From Paraburkholderia sp. BL10I2N1 (GTDB lineage: Bacteria > Pseudomonadota > Gammaproteobacteria > Burkholderiales > Burkholderiaceae): 64,000 nucleotides of DNA. The stretch spans positions 186,001-250,000 of the forward strand of contig NZ_SNWA01000004.1 in the NCBI RefSeq assembly GCF_004361815.1, read 5' to 3'. Below the pieces are notes generated by a model. The model was not told the DNA's origin. It was given only the letters and a program-made list of their open reading frames with translations, and made no database searches. Below are positions 34,359-43,647 of this stretch, piece by piece (position 1 is the stretch's first letter; each line of letters starts with the position of its first letter). Both the position numbers and the translations under genes were made by a program.

Positions 34359-36320
34359 ATGATTACGAAACGCATCCGTGCCGTATTGGCTGCCGTTGTA
34401 CTGATCGCGACGATTGCACCGGCATGTCAGGCGCAGTACACCACCGACTGGCTGGCGAACACATTTGGGACGATTGCCGCCCACGTCGGTAACGGCGCAC
34501 GTTCCATGTGGGTAGCGCCTGAAGGCGTCATCTATACGTCCTCGTTGTGGGATGAAAGCGAAGGTGGAGTCGCCCTGTACCGGAACGGCCAGAGCGTGGG
34601 TTCCATGGGGCTGCACAACGACTTTCAGGGTAGCGCCATTACGGGTAATGCAACTTCAATCTTCGTTGCTTTGCAGTTCGGCAGAAAGGACGGCAGTGGA
34701 AGGGTGGGGCGATACAACCGGACGAGTCAAACTCGCGACCTGGTGATTCCCGTTAGCGCGACAACGACTGAGGCGCGTGCCGACGTCGTCACGGGACTCG
34801 CGACATCAGGCTCACTCCTTTATGCGAGCGACTTTCCTGGAAATCGCGTCCGGGTCTTCAGTACCGACGGCGTCTGGCAGCGTGATATCAATGTGTCAGG
34901 CCCTGGCGCGCTCGCCGTGGACGGCGCCGGCAATATCTGGGTTGCCCAGAAGAGCGCGGGCACCATCCTCGAATTCAATCCGGCCGGATCCCCGCTGAAC
35001 ACAATTCAGATGTCCGCTGCCTCTCGACCGTCCGCGCTGTATTTCGACGCGACGACAGGACAGCTCATGGCTGGCGACGAGGGGCCCGACATGAACATCA
35101 AGATCTACAGTATCCTGGGCGGACCAACGCAGGTCGGCACGTTCGGCATTCAGGGCGGATATCTCGACACGACCGCTGGAATCAAAGGTCAGATCGGCGA
35201 CAAGCGGTTCACCCGCGTTGCCGGCATCGGCAAAGACGCCGCCGGCAACCTGTATGTACTCAACAACCCATGGGGTGGAACCTGGGACCTCGGCCGCAAC
35301 GGCAACACCGACATTCACGCCTACGACAGCGCGGGCAACCTGAGATGGAAGCTTCAGGCACTCAACTTTGAAGGCAACGCCGCTCCGGACCCCGGTACAG
35401 ACGGCGCGTACTTCTACGGAGGCTTCAACGTCTACACCGGCACCGCCGGCGGAACTTTCGTGGCCAACACCGTCGATCCATTCGACTATCCGTCCGATCC
35501 ACGAATCGACATCAATGATGGCCAGCGCGGCCAGCACTTCGCGCAAATCGCCACCGTCGGCGCAAACCGGATTCTTGTGGCAGCCGGCCAGAATCCCGGC
35601 ATCTTCCACTTCTTCCACTTCAATGCGGCCAATGGCTACATCGCTATACCGGACGCGTCGCTGCCGGGTGCGGCGTTCAATACGACTGCACAGGTCACAG
35701 ACGGATTCTGCCTCGACAGCAACGGAAACATTTGGGCTGGCCTCGACAGGACGAACCACATCTACTACTACCCGCTGACTGGTTTTGATGCCAACGGCAA
35801 GCCGACTTGGGGAGCAGCAGTGAAGTACCCCACGCCGAGGTCCATCAGACCCATGACGCGAATAATCTACCTCGCGGACAGCGACACCATGATCCTGGCG
35901 CAAGGCATTGTCGGGAGCGCAGACTGGACGTCGATAGGAGCGAGGGTCGAGGTGTATCACGGCTGGCGCGCAGGAAACCACACCTCGCCGAATCCGGTGA
36001 TCAACATCACCAGCCCCAACGCCAAGTCAATCACGGCAGCAGGTAACTATCTGTTCGTCGGATACGTACACACCGTGCCCAACATCGACGCCTTCAATCT
36101 CAACACAGGTAGCCTGGACATCACATTGATCAATACCAACCCCGCCAGGGTGGACGTCGGCAATGACGTGGATTCGGTGTACGGCCTCAGGTCATACCTG
36201 CGATCGACCGGGGAGTACGTAATCACGAAGGACAACTACAAAGGGTCCAGCATTGTTGTTTATCGCTGGACTCCTGGGGCAGTCGGAGCCGTCGCACGCG
36301 TAACCGCAGCGTCGGACTAG
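34359..36320 (+). CDS. Secreted NHL/SMP-30-like beta-propeller protein
   Basis: 653 residues from ATG 34359 with AGGAGA eight bases upstream. The signal peptide is cleaved near CQAQ (residue 26). The body is rich in propeller-type strands: GALAVDGAGNIWVAQKSAG, GIGKDAAGNLYVLNNPWGG, TDGFCLDSNGNIWAGLDRTN. These D-x-x-GN-I/L-W/Y-V repeats are typical of NHL/SMP-30-like and Vgb-like propellers. Such proteins can be lactonases or binding proteins; I see no motif that settles it. It is convergent with another secreted propeller gene (36383-38116). Confidence 0.75.
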   Translation: MITKRIRAVLAAVVLIATIAPACQAQYTTDWLANTFGTIAAHVGNGARSMWVAPEGVIYTSSLWDESEGGVALYRNGQSVGSMGLHNDFQGSAITGNATSIFVALQFGRKDGSGRVGRYNRTSQTRDLVIPVSATTTEARADVVTGLATSGSLLYASDFPGNRVRVFSTDGVWQRDINVSGPGALAVDGAGNIWVAQKSAGTILEFNPAGSPLNTIQMSAASRPSALYFDATTGQLMAGDEGPDMNIKIYSILGGPTQVGTFGIQGGYLDTTAGIKGQIGDKRFTRVAGIGKDAAGNLYVLNNPWGGTWDLGRNGNTDIHAYDSAGNLRWKLQALNFEGNAAPDPGTDGAYFYGGFNVYTGTAGGTFVANTVDPFDYPSDPRIDINDGQRGQHFAQIATVGANRILVAAGQNPGIFHFFHFNAANGYIAIPDASLPGAAFNTTAQVTDGFCLDSNGNIWAGLDRTNHIYYYPLTGFDANGKPTWGAAVKYPTPRSIRPMTRIIYLADSDTMILAQGIVGSADWTSIGARVEVYHGWRAGNHTSPNPVINITSPNAKSITAAGNYLFVGYVHTVPNIDAFNLNTGSLDITLINTNPARVDVGNDVDSVYGLRSYLRSTGEYVITKDNYKGSSIVVYRWTPGAVGAVARVTAASD

Positions 36321-36382
36321 ATTCCATGTAATCGAACTGTCGATGACATCCCCACACTTATGGTCCCGGCCCATGTGACGGG

Positions 36383-38116
36383 CTAGAGACCAAAGGCGCG
36401 AAGCATGTGGTCCATGCCCGCGACGAAAAGCTGTCCGTTGACGACCGTCGGCGACGTGAGGATGGCGCTCGTAGGCCGCTCAGCAACCGGGAGGTTATCG
36501 CTGCTCCAGAGTATCTGTCCGCTCTTCGCGTCGACGGCGAACACCTGCTTCGAGATACCGTCGGCGTAATACACCACCCCGTTTGCGACCACAGGGGAGA
36601 TCGCCGGGTTGTCAGAAATCGAATCTTTGCCGACCGGCTGCTGCCAGGCCAGGCTGACGGAACAGGTGCCGCTGATGCCCAGAGCGAGGAGCCCGTGGTT
36701 ATCGAAGCCGGTGGGCGAATGGGACGGAGCCGCCATATATAGCTGTTTCAGCACCGGGTCAAACGCTGGCAGACCGATGTTGGTCCCAGAATCTCTGGGC
36801 TGACTGATATTCAGCGTTTGTATCGGGCCGGACTGGATGGTGGTCTGGTTATAGATGAACAGGTTGCCAGTCTTCTGGAACGCTGCAAGCATTGGCGGGC
36901 AGCCACGAGGCTGGAACAGCGGTGCCGTCGCACCGAAGTCCGCGTCTCGCGTGGCCGGAGGCATCGGCGAGTTTGACGCGGTCACTGCGAGGCTGCTGGT
37001 GAGCTGGACCACGTGTTCTGCAAACGCGGCGTTCTGCGGGTTGGCGAATGCGTTGCCCGTCAGGGCGTAGACCGCTGACCCGCCCCGCACGACCGATACG
37101 CCTCCCGGTCCCCAGATACCACCGCCATTTGGCCCGGTTGCACCGGTCGGGTACCAGCGCTGCAGGATCGCTCCGTCGGGGATCGATACGCGCACGACCT
37201 GTCCGTGGTACGGCGTCATATCACAGGTGCTGGCCGTCGTGAGGTACAGCGAGGTGCCATATCGCGTACTGACGCTGAGGGTCGGGCTGCCGTAGACGTA
37301 GGTCTTCGGAGCCACGTTCGCTGCATCGGGGATCATCACGTGCAGCGCGGGCAGGTCCGCGCCGGTGGCCAGATTGTACGCGTGCAGAAAACCGTCCCCG
37401 CTCACGATGTACAGCTGGTTCCTGGTACGGTCGATAGTAGGCGTTCCGATGAACCCGATGTTGCCGCCTGATGCAGCAAAGTCGCTGCAGGTGGTGTGCA
37501 CGGGCGTGACGTGTTGCGTCCAGATGATCGCCCCGGTGGATGCGTTCAGCGCGAACATGTCCCCCTGCAGCGTCGCTGCATAGACAACATCGGTCAGCAC
37601 CCCGTTGATGCTTACGCCTGCCGCCAGTGTCGGCTGGGTCAGCATGGGGCCACCGAGATCCGTCGTCCAGTGGGTCCGCAAACTCGCCACATTCGATGTC
37701 GCAAGCACGGTCTCGACGGGATTGTTCCCGGTCCGCTGGGCGTTCATGCCGAACGTGGGCCAGTCTGTCGCGGTGAAAGAAAGAGCAGCGGCAGCGCCTG
37801 GTGTCAGTGCGCGCGTCGCGGCACTCGCATTCGCGGGAGCCAGAAGCGGCGCATCCACCACGGGTCCCGTCACGCTCGGAACGCTGTCCGGATTCATGCC
37901 GCTGCCCAGATTCTGCTGGCTCACAGGCGATCCATCGAGTGCACTCGCGGGCGGCACCTCGGGTCCTGAGGCAGGTCCAGGATGACTGTGAGGCACGAGG
38001 GGTACGGGCGCCGTTGCCGCCGGGGTCTGCGCCTGAGCGCCTGAGCCGGTCGAAACGGCAAACATCACCGTGGCGACTAGTCCAACGAATTTGAGACGAG
38101 AGGGCGTGCTTGTCAT
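36383..38116 (-). CDS. Secreted PQQ-type beta-propeller protein
   Basis: 577 residues with a signal peptide ending near AQA (residue 29) and a long Pro/Ala-rich linker (about 30-115). Propeller repeats follow with the typical A-x-D-x-x-T/S-G-x-x-x-W pattern: YAATLQGDMFALNASTGAII, VSGDGFLHAYNLATGADL, VYYADGISKQVFAVDAKSG. It lacks the cytochrome domain and PQQ-ligand set of quinoprotein dehydrogenases, so it is more likely a structural or binding propeller. AAGAGG before ATG 38116 supports the start. Confidence 0.78.
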   Translation of the reverse strand: MTSTPSRLKFVGLVATVMFAVSTGSGAQAQTPAATAPVPLVPHSHPGPASGPEVPPASALDGSPVSQQNLGSGMNPDSVPSVTGPVVDAPLLAPANASAATRALTPGAAAALSFTATDWPTFGMNAQRTGNNPVETVLATSNVASLRTHWTTDLGGPMLTQPTLAAGVSINGVLTDVVYAATLQGDMFALNASTGAIIWTQHVTPVHTTCSDFAASGGNIGFIGTPTIDRTRNQLYIVSGDGFLHAYNLATGADLPALHVMIPDAANVAPKTYVYGSPTLSVSTRYGTSLYLTTASTCDMTPYHGQVVRVSIPDGAILQRWYPTGATGPNGGGIWGPGGVSVVRGGSAVYALTGNAFANPQNAAFAEHVVQLTSSLAVTASNSPMPPATRDADFGATAPLFQPRGCPPMLAAFQKTGNLFIYNQTTIQSGPIQTLNISQPRDSGTNIGLPAFDPVLKQLYMAAPSHSPTGFDNHGLLALGISGTCSVSLAWQQPVGKDSISDNPAISPVVANGVVYYADGISKQVFAVDAKSGQILWSSDNLPVAERPTSAILTSPTVVNGQLFVAGMDHMLRAFGL

Positions 38117-38148
38117 CGAGACACCTCTTGAACGTCAGGGTATTGCAC

Positions 38149-38381
38149 TCATTCGCGCGCCTGGCTGAGCGGCGGCTCGTTTTTCACGTAGCGGATGTGC
38201 GGGTCATGCTGGTATTGCGAGTCGATGAGCCGTTGTGTCCGGTCGTCCGTCGAATCGTCGCCAATCGCGATGTCGATGTTCGCGTGCGTTTGCACGCGGC
38301 ACAGATCCGATACCTTGGGCGATCAGCGCTGCGCGATTGCACATCCGCAGGCAAATGGAGACTTTCAAGGGGTGTCGTCAT
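38149..38381 (-). pseudogene. Glycosyltransferase family 2 N-terminal stub, frameshifted
   Basis: From ATG 38381 (MTTPL) the sequence shifts into VSICLRMCNRAALIAQGIGS and then, after a second shift near 38290, into QTHANIDIAIGDDSTDDRTQ and SQYQHDPHIRYVKN, ending at TGA 38149. This order (V-S-I-C-x-x-x-N-R, then A-Q-T-H-x-x-x-I-x-I-G-D-D-S-T-D) is the nucleotide-sugar binding half of GT2 enzymes. Two frame changes and the missing second half show a decayed gene. Confidence 0.75.
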
Positions 38382-38806
38382 GATTTCGCCTCAATGACTT
38401 CGCCGCGATTCTGAAAGGGGCAATGACAGCCGGTTCGCTCTGCGTATGCAATGCATGCACTGCCACCTGCTGCAAAGTAGACGAAAAAAAGTCAGAAAAT
38501 AATGCTCAATAAATCGGCAAAAAATCGTGGGTATCTGAGGCAAACGAATTGCACAGTGCACCTCGCTCGAATCTGCCGTCACCACTGGGTCGTCGTGCCG
38601 ATTGGGGAATCCCTGGTCGGCGCGCGATCGAGGGAGACGCGCGAGGTGGCCGTCAGTCGCGACTGGTCACGGCCGGAATGAGGGACAACTATGGCTTTAT
38701 GGTCCCGCTACCGGCAGTTTGACGATCTGAGTCGGCGGACGAGCGATGGCCCCCCGATCCGTGCAGAATATGACGGGAATTTCGCAACCCCGATGAGAGG
38801 ACAACA
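38382..38806. other. Intergenic stretch
   Basis: About 425 bases. The end (38700-38800) must hold the promoter of the hydrolase gene at 38807. An AT-richer segment near 38470-38540 is seen. No supported gene. Confidence 0.35.
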
Positions 38807-40372
38807 ATGCGGCGCACAGCACTCAAAGTGGTAAGAATAAGCGTCTTGATCGTTGTCCTGCTGATCATAGGCGCGCTGGGCTTTCGCGTGTGGTCTTCGC
38901 AGCGCGGACCGGGCCTCGCCGTCTGGCATACCTACGTACCGCATGAAATGACAGTCAAGGAAATTGACGCGAGCAACTGGAACGGCTACCTGGCGGCGGA
39001 GTCCCGGATATTCGACGAGGTTCGCACCAATGTCGTCGAGAAACTGGACCCCGCCTCGCGCGTCCCGTCGAACCGGTATTACGAGGGCTCGCCGATCTAT
39101 CCGGAACACTTTGCGCACAACTGGAATCGCTCTTATGTGCTCGAACCGAAGGGCGAGCCTGTCGGTGCAGTGGTGCTGCTGCATGGCCTGACTGACTCGC
39201 CCTATAGCCTGCGTCACATCGCCCGCTACTACCGTGATCATGGCTTTGTCGCAATCGGCATCCGCCTGCCGGGACACGGAACGGTTCCAGGGGCGCTCAC
39301 CCAGGTCGAGTGGCGCGACTGGGCGGCAGCGACGCGGCTCGCGGTACGCGAAGCACGCCGGCGCGTCGGCCCGGACAAGCCGCTGGAACTGGTCGGATAC
39401 TCAAATGGAGGAGCGCTCGCGCTGCAGTACTCGCTGGACGCCATTGACGATAAATCTCTGACGCGCGCTAGTCGAATTGTGCTGATCTCGCCCATGATCG
39501 GAGTGACTCGATTCGCTCGTTTCGCGGGACTGGCCGGGCTTCCGGCGGTTTTACCGGCGTTCGCCAGGGCCGCCTGGATGGGGGTCGTGCCCGAGTTCAA
39601 CCCATTTAAATACAATTCCTTTCCGGTGAACGGTGCACGTCAGTCTTTCCTGCTGACCCAGGCACTTCAGGATCAGATACAGCGTTTGCACCGCGAGAAC
39701 CGGCTGGTCGAACTGCCACCGGTCCTGACGTTCCAGTCTGTCATCGATTCCACCGTTAGTACCCCCGCGCTGATGTCGGGGCTCTATGATCAGCTACCCG
39801 AGAACGGCAGCGAGATTGTGCTGTTCGACGTAAACCGCGGCGTGAAATTCCGCACCTTTCTACGCACGGCATCCTACGGCGCGCTTGACCGGCTTGTACG
39901 CGCCGGGCCGCAGAACTACCGGACGACGATCATCGCCAACGCTGGCCCGGACTCGGCACAGACCGTCGAGCGCACCATTGAGGCAAGCGAAGTCAAAGAA
40001 CACGTGCGGCCGTTGGGCATCGACTATCCGCCGGATATTTTCTCGTTATCACACATTGCCCTACCATTCCCTGTGACCGACGCGCTCTACGGAACTTCAC
40101 CCGGCACCGACGAAGATTTCAACGTGAATCTCGGGGCGCTCGCTGCGCGCGGGGAGCGCGGCGCGTTGATTCTCACGCTTGACGCCATGTTCCGGATCGC
40201 GTCGAATCCCTTCTTTCCGTATGTCGAGCAGCGAATCGACGAAGGTATGGGAAAGATGCCCGGCCCAGTGGTCAACGCGCCGGAACGATCCCACCAAAGC
40301 ACGGAAGGCGTAACCAACGAAGCGGTCGACGAGTTGCCGGAAGCCGAGCCAGCGGAGGCATACGGGCCGTGA
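38807..40372 (+). CDS. Membrane-anchored alpha/beta hydrolase
   Basis: 521 residues. An N-terminal membrane helix (VLIVVLLIIGALGFRVW, about 13-30) anchors a periplasmic hydrolase. Motifs are VVLLHGLTDSPYSLRHIARY (oxyanion region), VGYSNGGALAL (Ser nucleophile in GxSxG), a downstream acid candidate in TFQSVIDSTVS, and FSLSHIALPFP (probable catalytic His). The arrangement resembles serine aminopeptidase S33 and lysophospholipase-like hydrolases. The C-terminal tail is acidic (EAVDELPEAEPAEAYGP). AGGA before ATG 38807 supports the start. Substrate unknown. Confidence 0.82.
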   Translation: MRRTALKVVRISVLIVVLLIIGALGFRVWSSQRGPGLAVWHTYVPHEMTVKEIDASNWNGYLAAESRIFDEVRTNVVEKLDPASRVPSNRYYEGSPIYPEHFAHNWNRSYVLEPKGEPVGAVVLLHGLTDSPYSLRHIARYYRDHGFVAIGIRLPGHGTVPGALTQVEWRDWAAATRLAVREARRRVGPDKPLELVGYSNGGALALQYSLDAIDDKSLTRASRIVLISPMIGVTRFARFAGLAGLPAVLPAFARAAWMGVVPEFNPFKYNSFPVNGARQSFLLTQALQDQIQRLHRENRLVELPPVLTFQSVIDSTVSTPALMSGLYDQLPENGSEIVLFDVNRGVKFRTFLRTASYGALDRLVRAGPQNYRTTIIANAGPDSAQTVERTIEASEVKEHVRPLGIDYPPDIFSLSHIALPFPVTDALYGTSPGTDEDFNVNLGALAARGERGALILTLDAMFRIASNPFFPYVEQRIDEGMGKMPGPVVNAPERSHQSTEGVTNEAVDELPEAEPAEAYGP

Positions 40373-40613
40373 ACACCTCCTGCTGAAGCGAAATGATCGG
40401 CCGGATTGCCTGCCGGCAACGGCTTGCGGCTTTTCGCGCGATGGCGAAACACAAGCTATGGAAAGGGATTTCCACGAATCCCCGTTTCGCGCAAGTTCGC
40501 GAATCGTGCGGGCGGTTCACGGAAGGCCGCGTTGCGGGAGCAAACGCGGTTACCCTCTGCAAACTGCCGACGTTGCTGCCAGCCGGTATGACCGCGCAGG
40601 AATACCCGACGGC

Positions 40614-41438
40614 TTAGGACTTGATGAACGCCAGTAGATCAGCGTTGATCGTTTCGGCTTCCGTGGTGGGCATGCCGTGCGGGAAGCCTTTGTAGGTCTT
40701 CAACATCCCATTGCGCAGCAGTTTGGCGCTCAACGGCCCTGAGTCGGCATAGGGCACGATCTGGTCGTCGTCGCCATGCATGACCAGTGTCGGGACCGAG
40801 ATCTTCTTCAGGTCCTCGGTAAAATCCGTCTGGGAAAAGGCGACGATGCCATCGTAATGCGCCTTGGCGCCGCCTTCCATGCCTTGGCGCCACCAGTTCT
40901 GGATGACCCCTTCGGACGCTTTGGCGCCCGGCCGGTTATAGCCGTAGAACGGTCCCGCGGCGACGTCGCGATAAAACTGCGACCGGTTGCTGGCTACCTG
41001 TGCCTGGAAACCATCGAAGACTTCCTTGGGAAGGCCCCTAGGATTCGCATCCGTCTTGACCATTAGCGGTGGCACGGCGCTGATCAGCACGGCCTTCGCC
41101 ACGCGACTCTCGCCGTGACGCGCCAGATAACGCACGACCTCGCCGCCCCCTGTGGAATGGCCAACGTGGACGGCGTTCTTCAAATCAAGATGCGCGGTAA
41201 CAGCCGCGAGATCATCGGCATAGTGATCCATATCGTGGCCGTCGGCAGTCTGGGTCGAGCGCCCGTGACCGCGGCGGTCATGCGCAATGACCCGAAAGCC
41301 ATGATTCAGGAAGAACATCATCTGCGCGTCCCAATCGTCAGCGCTCAGTGGCCAGCCGTGCGAGAAAACAATTGGCTGTCCGGTGCCCCAGTCTTTGTAG
41401 AAAATGTCGATGCCGTCCTTGGTCTTTACAGTGTTCAT
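40614..41438 (-). CDS. Alpha/beta hydrolase, non-haem chloroperoxidase/arylesterase type
   Basis: 274 residues and full length for the family. Motifs in order: [44 protein letters not shown] (Ser nucleophile), [12 protein letters not shown] (Asp) and [15 protein letters not shown] (His). This matches cofactor-free haloperoxidases and aryl esterases (for example the Pseudomonas fluorescens type). These hydrolyse esters, and some make peracids. No signal peptide, so cytoplasmic. GGAG before ATG 41438 supports the start. Confidence 0.92.
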   Translation of the reverse strand: MNTVKTKDGIDIFYKDWGTGQPIVFSHGWPLSADDWDAQMMFFLNHGFRVIAHDRRGHGRSTQTADGHDMDHYADDLAAVTAHLDLKNAVHVGHSTGGGEVVRYLARHGESRVAKAVLISAVPPLMVKTDANPRGLPKEVFDGFQAQVASNRSQFYRDVAAGPFYGYNRPGAKASEGVIQNWWRQGMEGGAKAHYDGIVAFSQTDFTEDLKKISVPTLVMHGDDDQIVPYADSGPLSAKLLRNGMLKTYKGFPHGMPTTEAETINADLLAFIKS

Positions 41439-41533
41439 CGCCTTATCTCCATTGTTGCGGTCTCAAATAAAAGTATATGCGTTGGCAGGTGAGCGCCAGG
41501 ACTTCATTTGGCGGGACTGCTGGCCGCGACGCC

Positions 41534-41950
41534 CTATCTTCTTGAAAACGCGGATTTTCCGCCACGTCCGCGTGGCTTCGGCTCGACACCCACGCGCCGA
41601 TCGCGCGCGAGCACGAGCGCCGTCATCCTTTCCACGATGGTTTCAAACGCCGGATCGTCTTGCGGTACGTAAAGCCATTTTCGGAGCACGGGATGCGGCT
41701 GCAAAGCCGGCATTTCATCAACGAGAGCGGCGTGGCGCTCTTGCGACGTGCACACCAGCAAGCCGTTCCACGGCTCACCGCGATCGGCGGCAACCAGACA
41801 CAACAGGCCGTCGACATATGCGGCATCGCAGCCGAACATCCGCTTGTGAATGTAGGTGGAATCGCGCTCGAACGCTTCGAAGATCCACGCGAGCGAGTTG
41901 CGGATGGAGGCGGGCATTGGCGTGAAATCCTTGGCGATGGTCTCGACCAT
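41534..41950 (-). CDS. TfoX-N/YjbR-like small protein
   Basis: 138 residues from ATG 41950; the frame is open further upstream, but that part is not protein-like. The pattern HKRMFGCDAAYVDGLLCLVA, LLVCTSQERHAALVDE and PHPVLRKWLYVPQDDPAFET resembles TfoX N-terminal or YjbR-type domains (M-F-G-x-x-x-Y-x-x-G). A basic C-terminal tail (EPKPRGRGGKSAFSRR) follows. These proteins are small and of uncertain function. The ribosome site is weak. Confidence 0.5.
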   Translation of the reverse strand: MVETIAKDFTPMPASIRNSLAWIFEAFERDSTYIHKRMFGCDAAYVDGLLCLVAADRGEPWNGLLVCTSQERHAALVDEMPALQPHPVLRKWLYVPQDDPAFETIVERMTALVLARDRRVGVEPKPRGRGGKSAFSRR

Positions 41951-42185
41951 GAGGTTATACAAACTCGTTGACCCTGGCAGACAGCGTGAAGGCCAGTCCG
42001 CCATGTCGTAACGCTTGCTACCTGCTGAACGCGAAGCGCAACCACGCGCGCTTGCCTTCGAATGAGTGATCAAAGACAACGACGCGTATGCCGGGACGCT
42101 CCTTTCGAACCTTGGCGATTTCTGCCGAGTAGGCCTCCCGCATCGCCGACCGGTCACGACGGCCGCACTCCGGCTGTGGACTGCT

Positions 42186-43484
42186 TTAGTTTCGCCAGAC
42201 CGGACCCTCAGGAAAGCAATATTGATCAAGCGATGCCGCATGCATTTCGATGCTATAACCGGGACGTTGCGGCGGCATGTAACGGCCGTTGCGGATCAGA
42301 ACAGGCTCGACGAAATGCTCGTGCAGATGATCCACATATTCGAGCACGCGGTTTTCCAGCGAAGCCGACACGCAGATATAGTCGAAAAGCGAAATATGCT
42401 GGACATACTCGCACAAGCCGACGCCTCCCGCGTGCGGACACACCGGCACGCCGTATTTCGCCGCCATCAGCAGCACGACGATCACCTCGTTCAAACCGCC
42501 CAGGCGGCAGCTATCCACCTGACAGAAGTCGATTGCGTGTGCCTGCAGCAATTGCTTGAACATCACGCGGTTATGGCAATGCTCGCCGGTCGCGACGCCA
42601 ATGGGTCGAAGCCGCTGCCGGATGGCCGCATGGCCGAGAATGTCGTCGGGGCTCGTGGGTTCCTCGATCCACCACGGATCAAATTCCGCGAGGCGCCGCA
42701 TGTTCGCGACCGCTTCATCGACATCCCACACCTGGTTCGCATCCATCATCAGTTTCAGGTTTCCGCCGAGTTCTTCACGCAGGATGCGGGCTCGGCGCAC
42801 ATCTTCTTCGAGATTGCCACCCACCTTCTGTTTGAAGTGCGTCCAGCCCTGAGCGACACCTTCACGTGCGAGCCGGCGAATCTTGTCGTCATCGTAGCCG
42901 AGCCAGCCCGCCGAGGTTGTGTAGGCCGGATAGCCGTGAGCGAGCATTTCCTCTTCGCGCTCGCGCCTGGTCTGCCAATGGCGATGCAACATCGCGATGG
43001 CTTCATGAGGTGTAATTGCATCGGTCACATAGCGGAAGTCGAGACAACGCACGAGTTCTTCCGGACTCATGTCGACGAGCAGCTTCCATACCGGTTTGCC
43101 TTCCGCTTTTGCCCACAGGTCCCAGGTGGCATTCACGACGGCCGCCGTCGCCAGATGAATCGCGCCCTTGTCCGGACCGATCCAGCGCAACTGGCTGTCT
43201 GACGTCAACGCGCGCCAGAAAGCGCCCATGTTCGCTGAGATATCCTCGAGGGTCCTGCCAACGATCAACGGGGCGAGCGCCTGTACCGCACTCACGCAGA
43301 TCTCATTGCCACGCCCGATCGTGAAGGTAAGGCCATGGCCTGTGAGCGCCTCCGACGAATCGGTTTCGAGCGTCACGTAGGTGGCGGAGTAATCCGGCGC
43401 GGCGTTCATCGCATCAGAGCCGTCGAGTGAACGCGAGGTGGGAAAGCGAATGTCCCGGACGGACAGCCTTGTGATCGTGGTCAT
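42186..43484 (-). CDS. L-fuconate dehydratase (enolase superfamily)
   Basis: 432 residues. The N-terminal capping domain begins ITRLSVRDIRFPTSRSLDGS. The barrel carries YTTSAGWLGY, the K-x-K pair in HFKQKVGGN, metal ligands in MMDANQVW, WIEEPTSPDD and ATGEHCHN, and the general-base region CPHAGGVGL. These are the landmarks of L-fuconate dehydratase, which makes 2-keto-3-deoxy-L-fuconate. It could act on related acid sugars. It is divergent from a GntR regulator and near a sugar ABC transporter. GGAGG before ATG 43484 supports the start. Confidence 0.93.
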   Translation of the reverse strand: MTTITRLSVRDIRFPTSRSLDGSDAMNAAPDYSATYVTLETDSSEALTGHGLTFTIGRGNEICVSAVQALAPLIVGRTLEDISANMGAFWRALTSDSQLRWIGPDKGAIHLATAAVVNATWDLWAKAEGKPVWKLLVDMSPEELVRCLDFRYVTDAITPHEAIAMLHRHWQTRREREEEMLAHGYPAYTTSAGWLGYDDDKIRRLAREGVAQGWTHFKQKVGGNLEEDVRRARILREELGGNLKLMMDANQVWDVDEAVANMRRLAEFDPWWIEEPTSPDDILGHAAIRQRLRPIGVATGEHCHNRVMFKQLLQAHAIDFCQVDSCRLGGLNEVIVVLLMAAKYGVPVCPHAGGVGLCEYVQHISLFDYICVSASLENRVLEYVDHLHEHFVEPVLIRNGRYMPPQRPGYSIEMHAASLDQYCFPEGPVWRN

Positions 43485-43627
43485 CTTTGCACCCTCCGCG
43501 GGCGATGATTATCGACTTCCGCCTGCGAACGAAGACGGATTGGCCTCGTACTTGCGATTGCGACATGTGCTTACATACCGGCGTCTCTCTAAGTATTCGC
43601 CCGCGTTGACAACGCTGAATCCACTTC

Positions 43628-43639
43628 CTAGCATGCTAG
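43628..43639. promoter_or_regulatory. 12-bp perfect palindrome in the fuconate dehydratase/GntR divergent region
   Basis: CTAGCATGCTAG reads the same on both strands. It is about 145 bases upstream of the dehydratase start and overlaps the first possible ATG (43633) of the GntR gene. A GntR dimer usually binds such a short dyad, so this is a candidate autoregulatory operator. Confidence 0.5.
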
Positions 43640-43647
43640 CATCTTCA

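Noticed and set aside
34896..35981. Minus-strand open frame opposite the NHL propeller gene
   Set aside because: Antisense shadow. The plus strand has a signal peptide, ribosome site and propeller repeats.
38708..39277. Minus-strand frame opposite the membrane-anchored hydrolase
   Set aside because: Antisense shadow of a gene with a clear alpha/beta hydrolase pattern.
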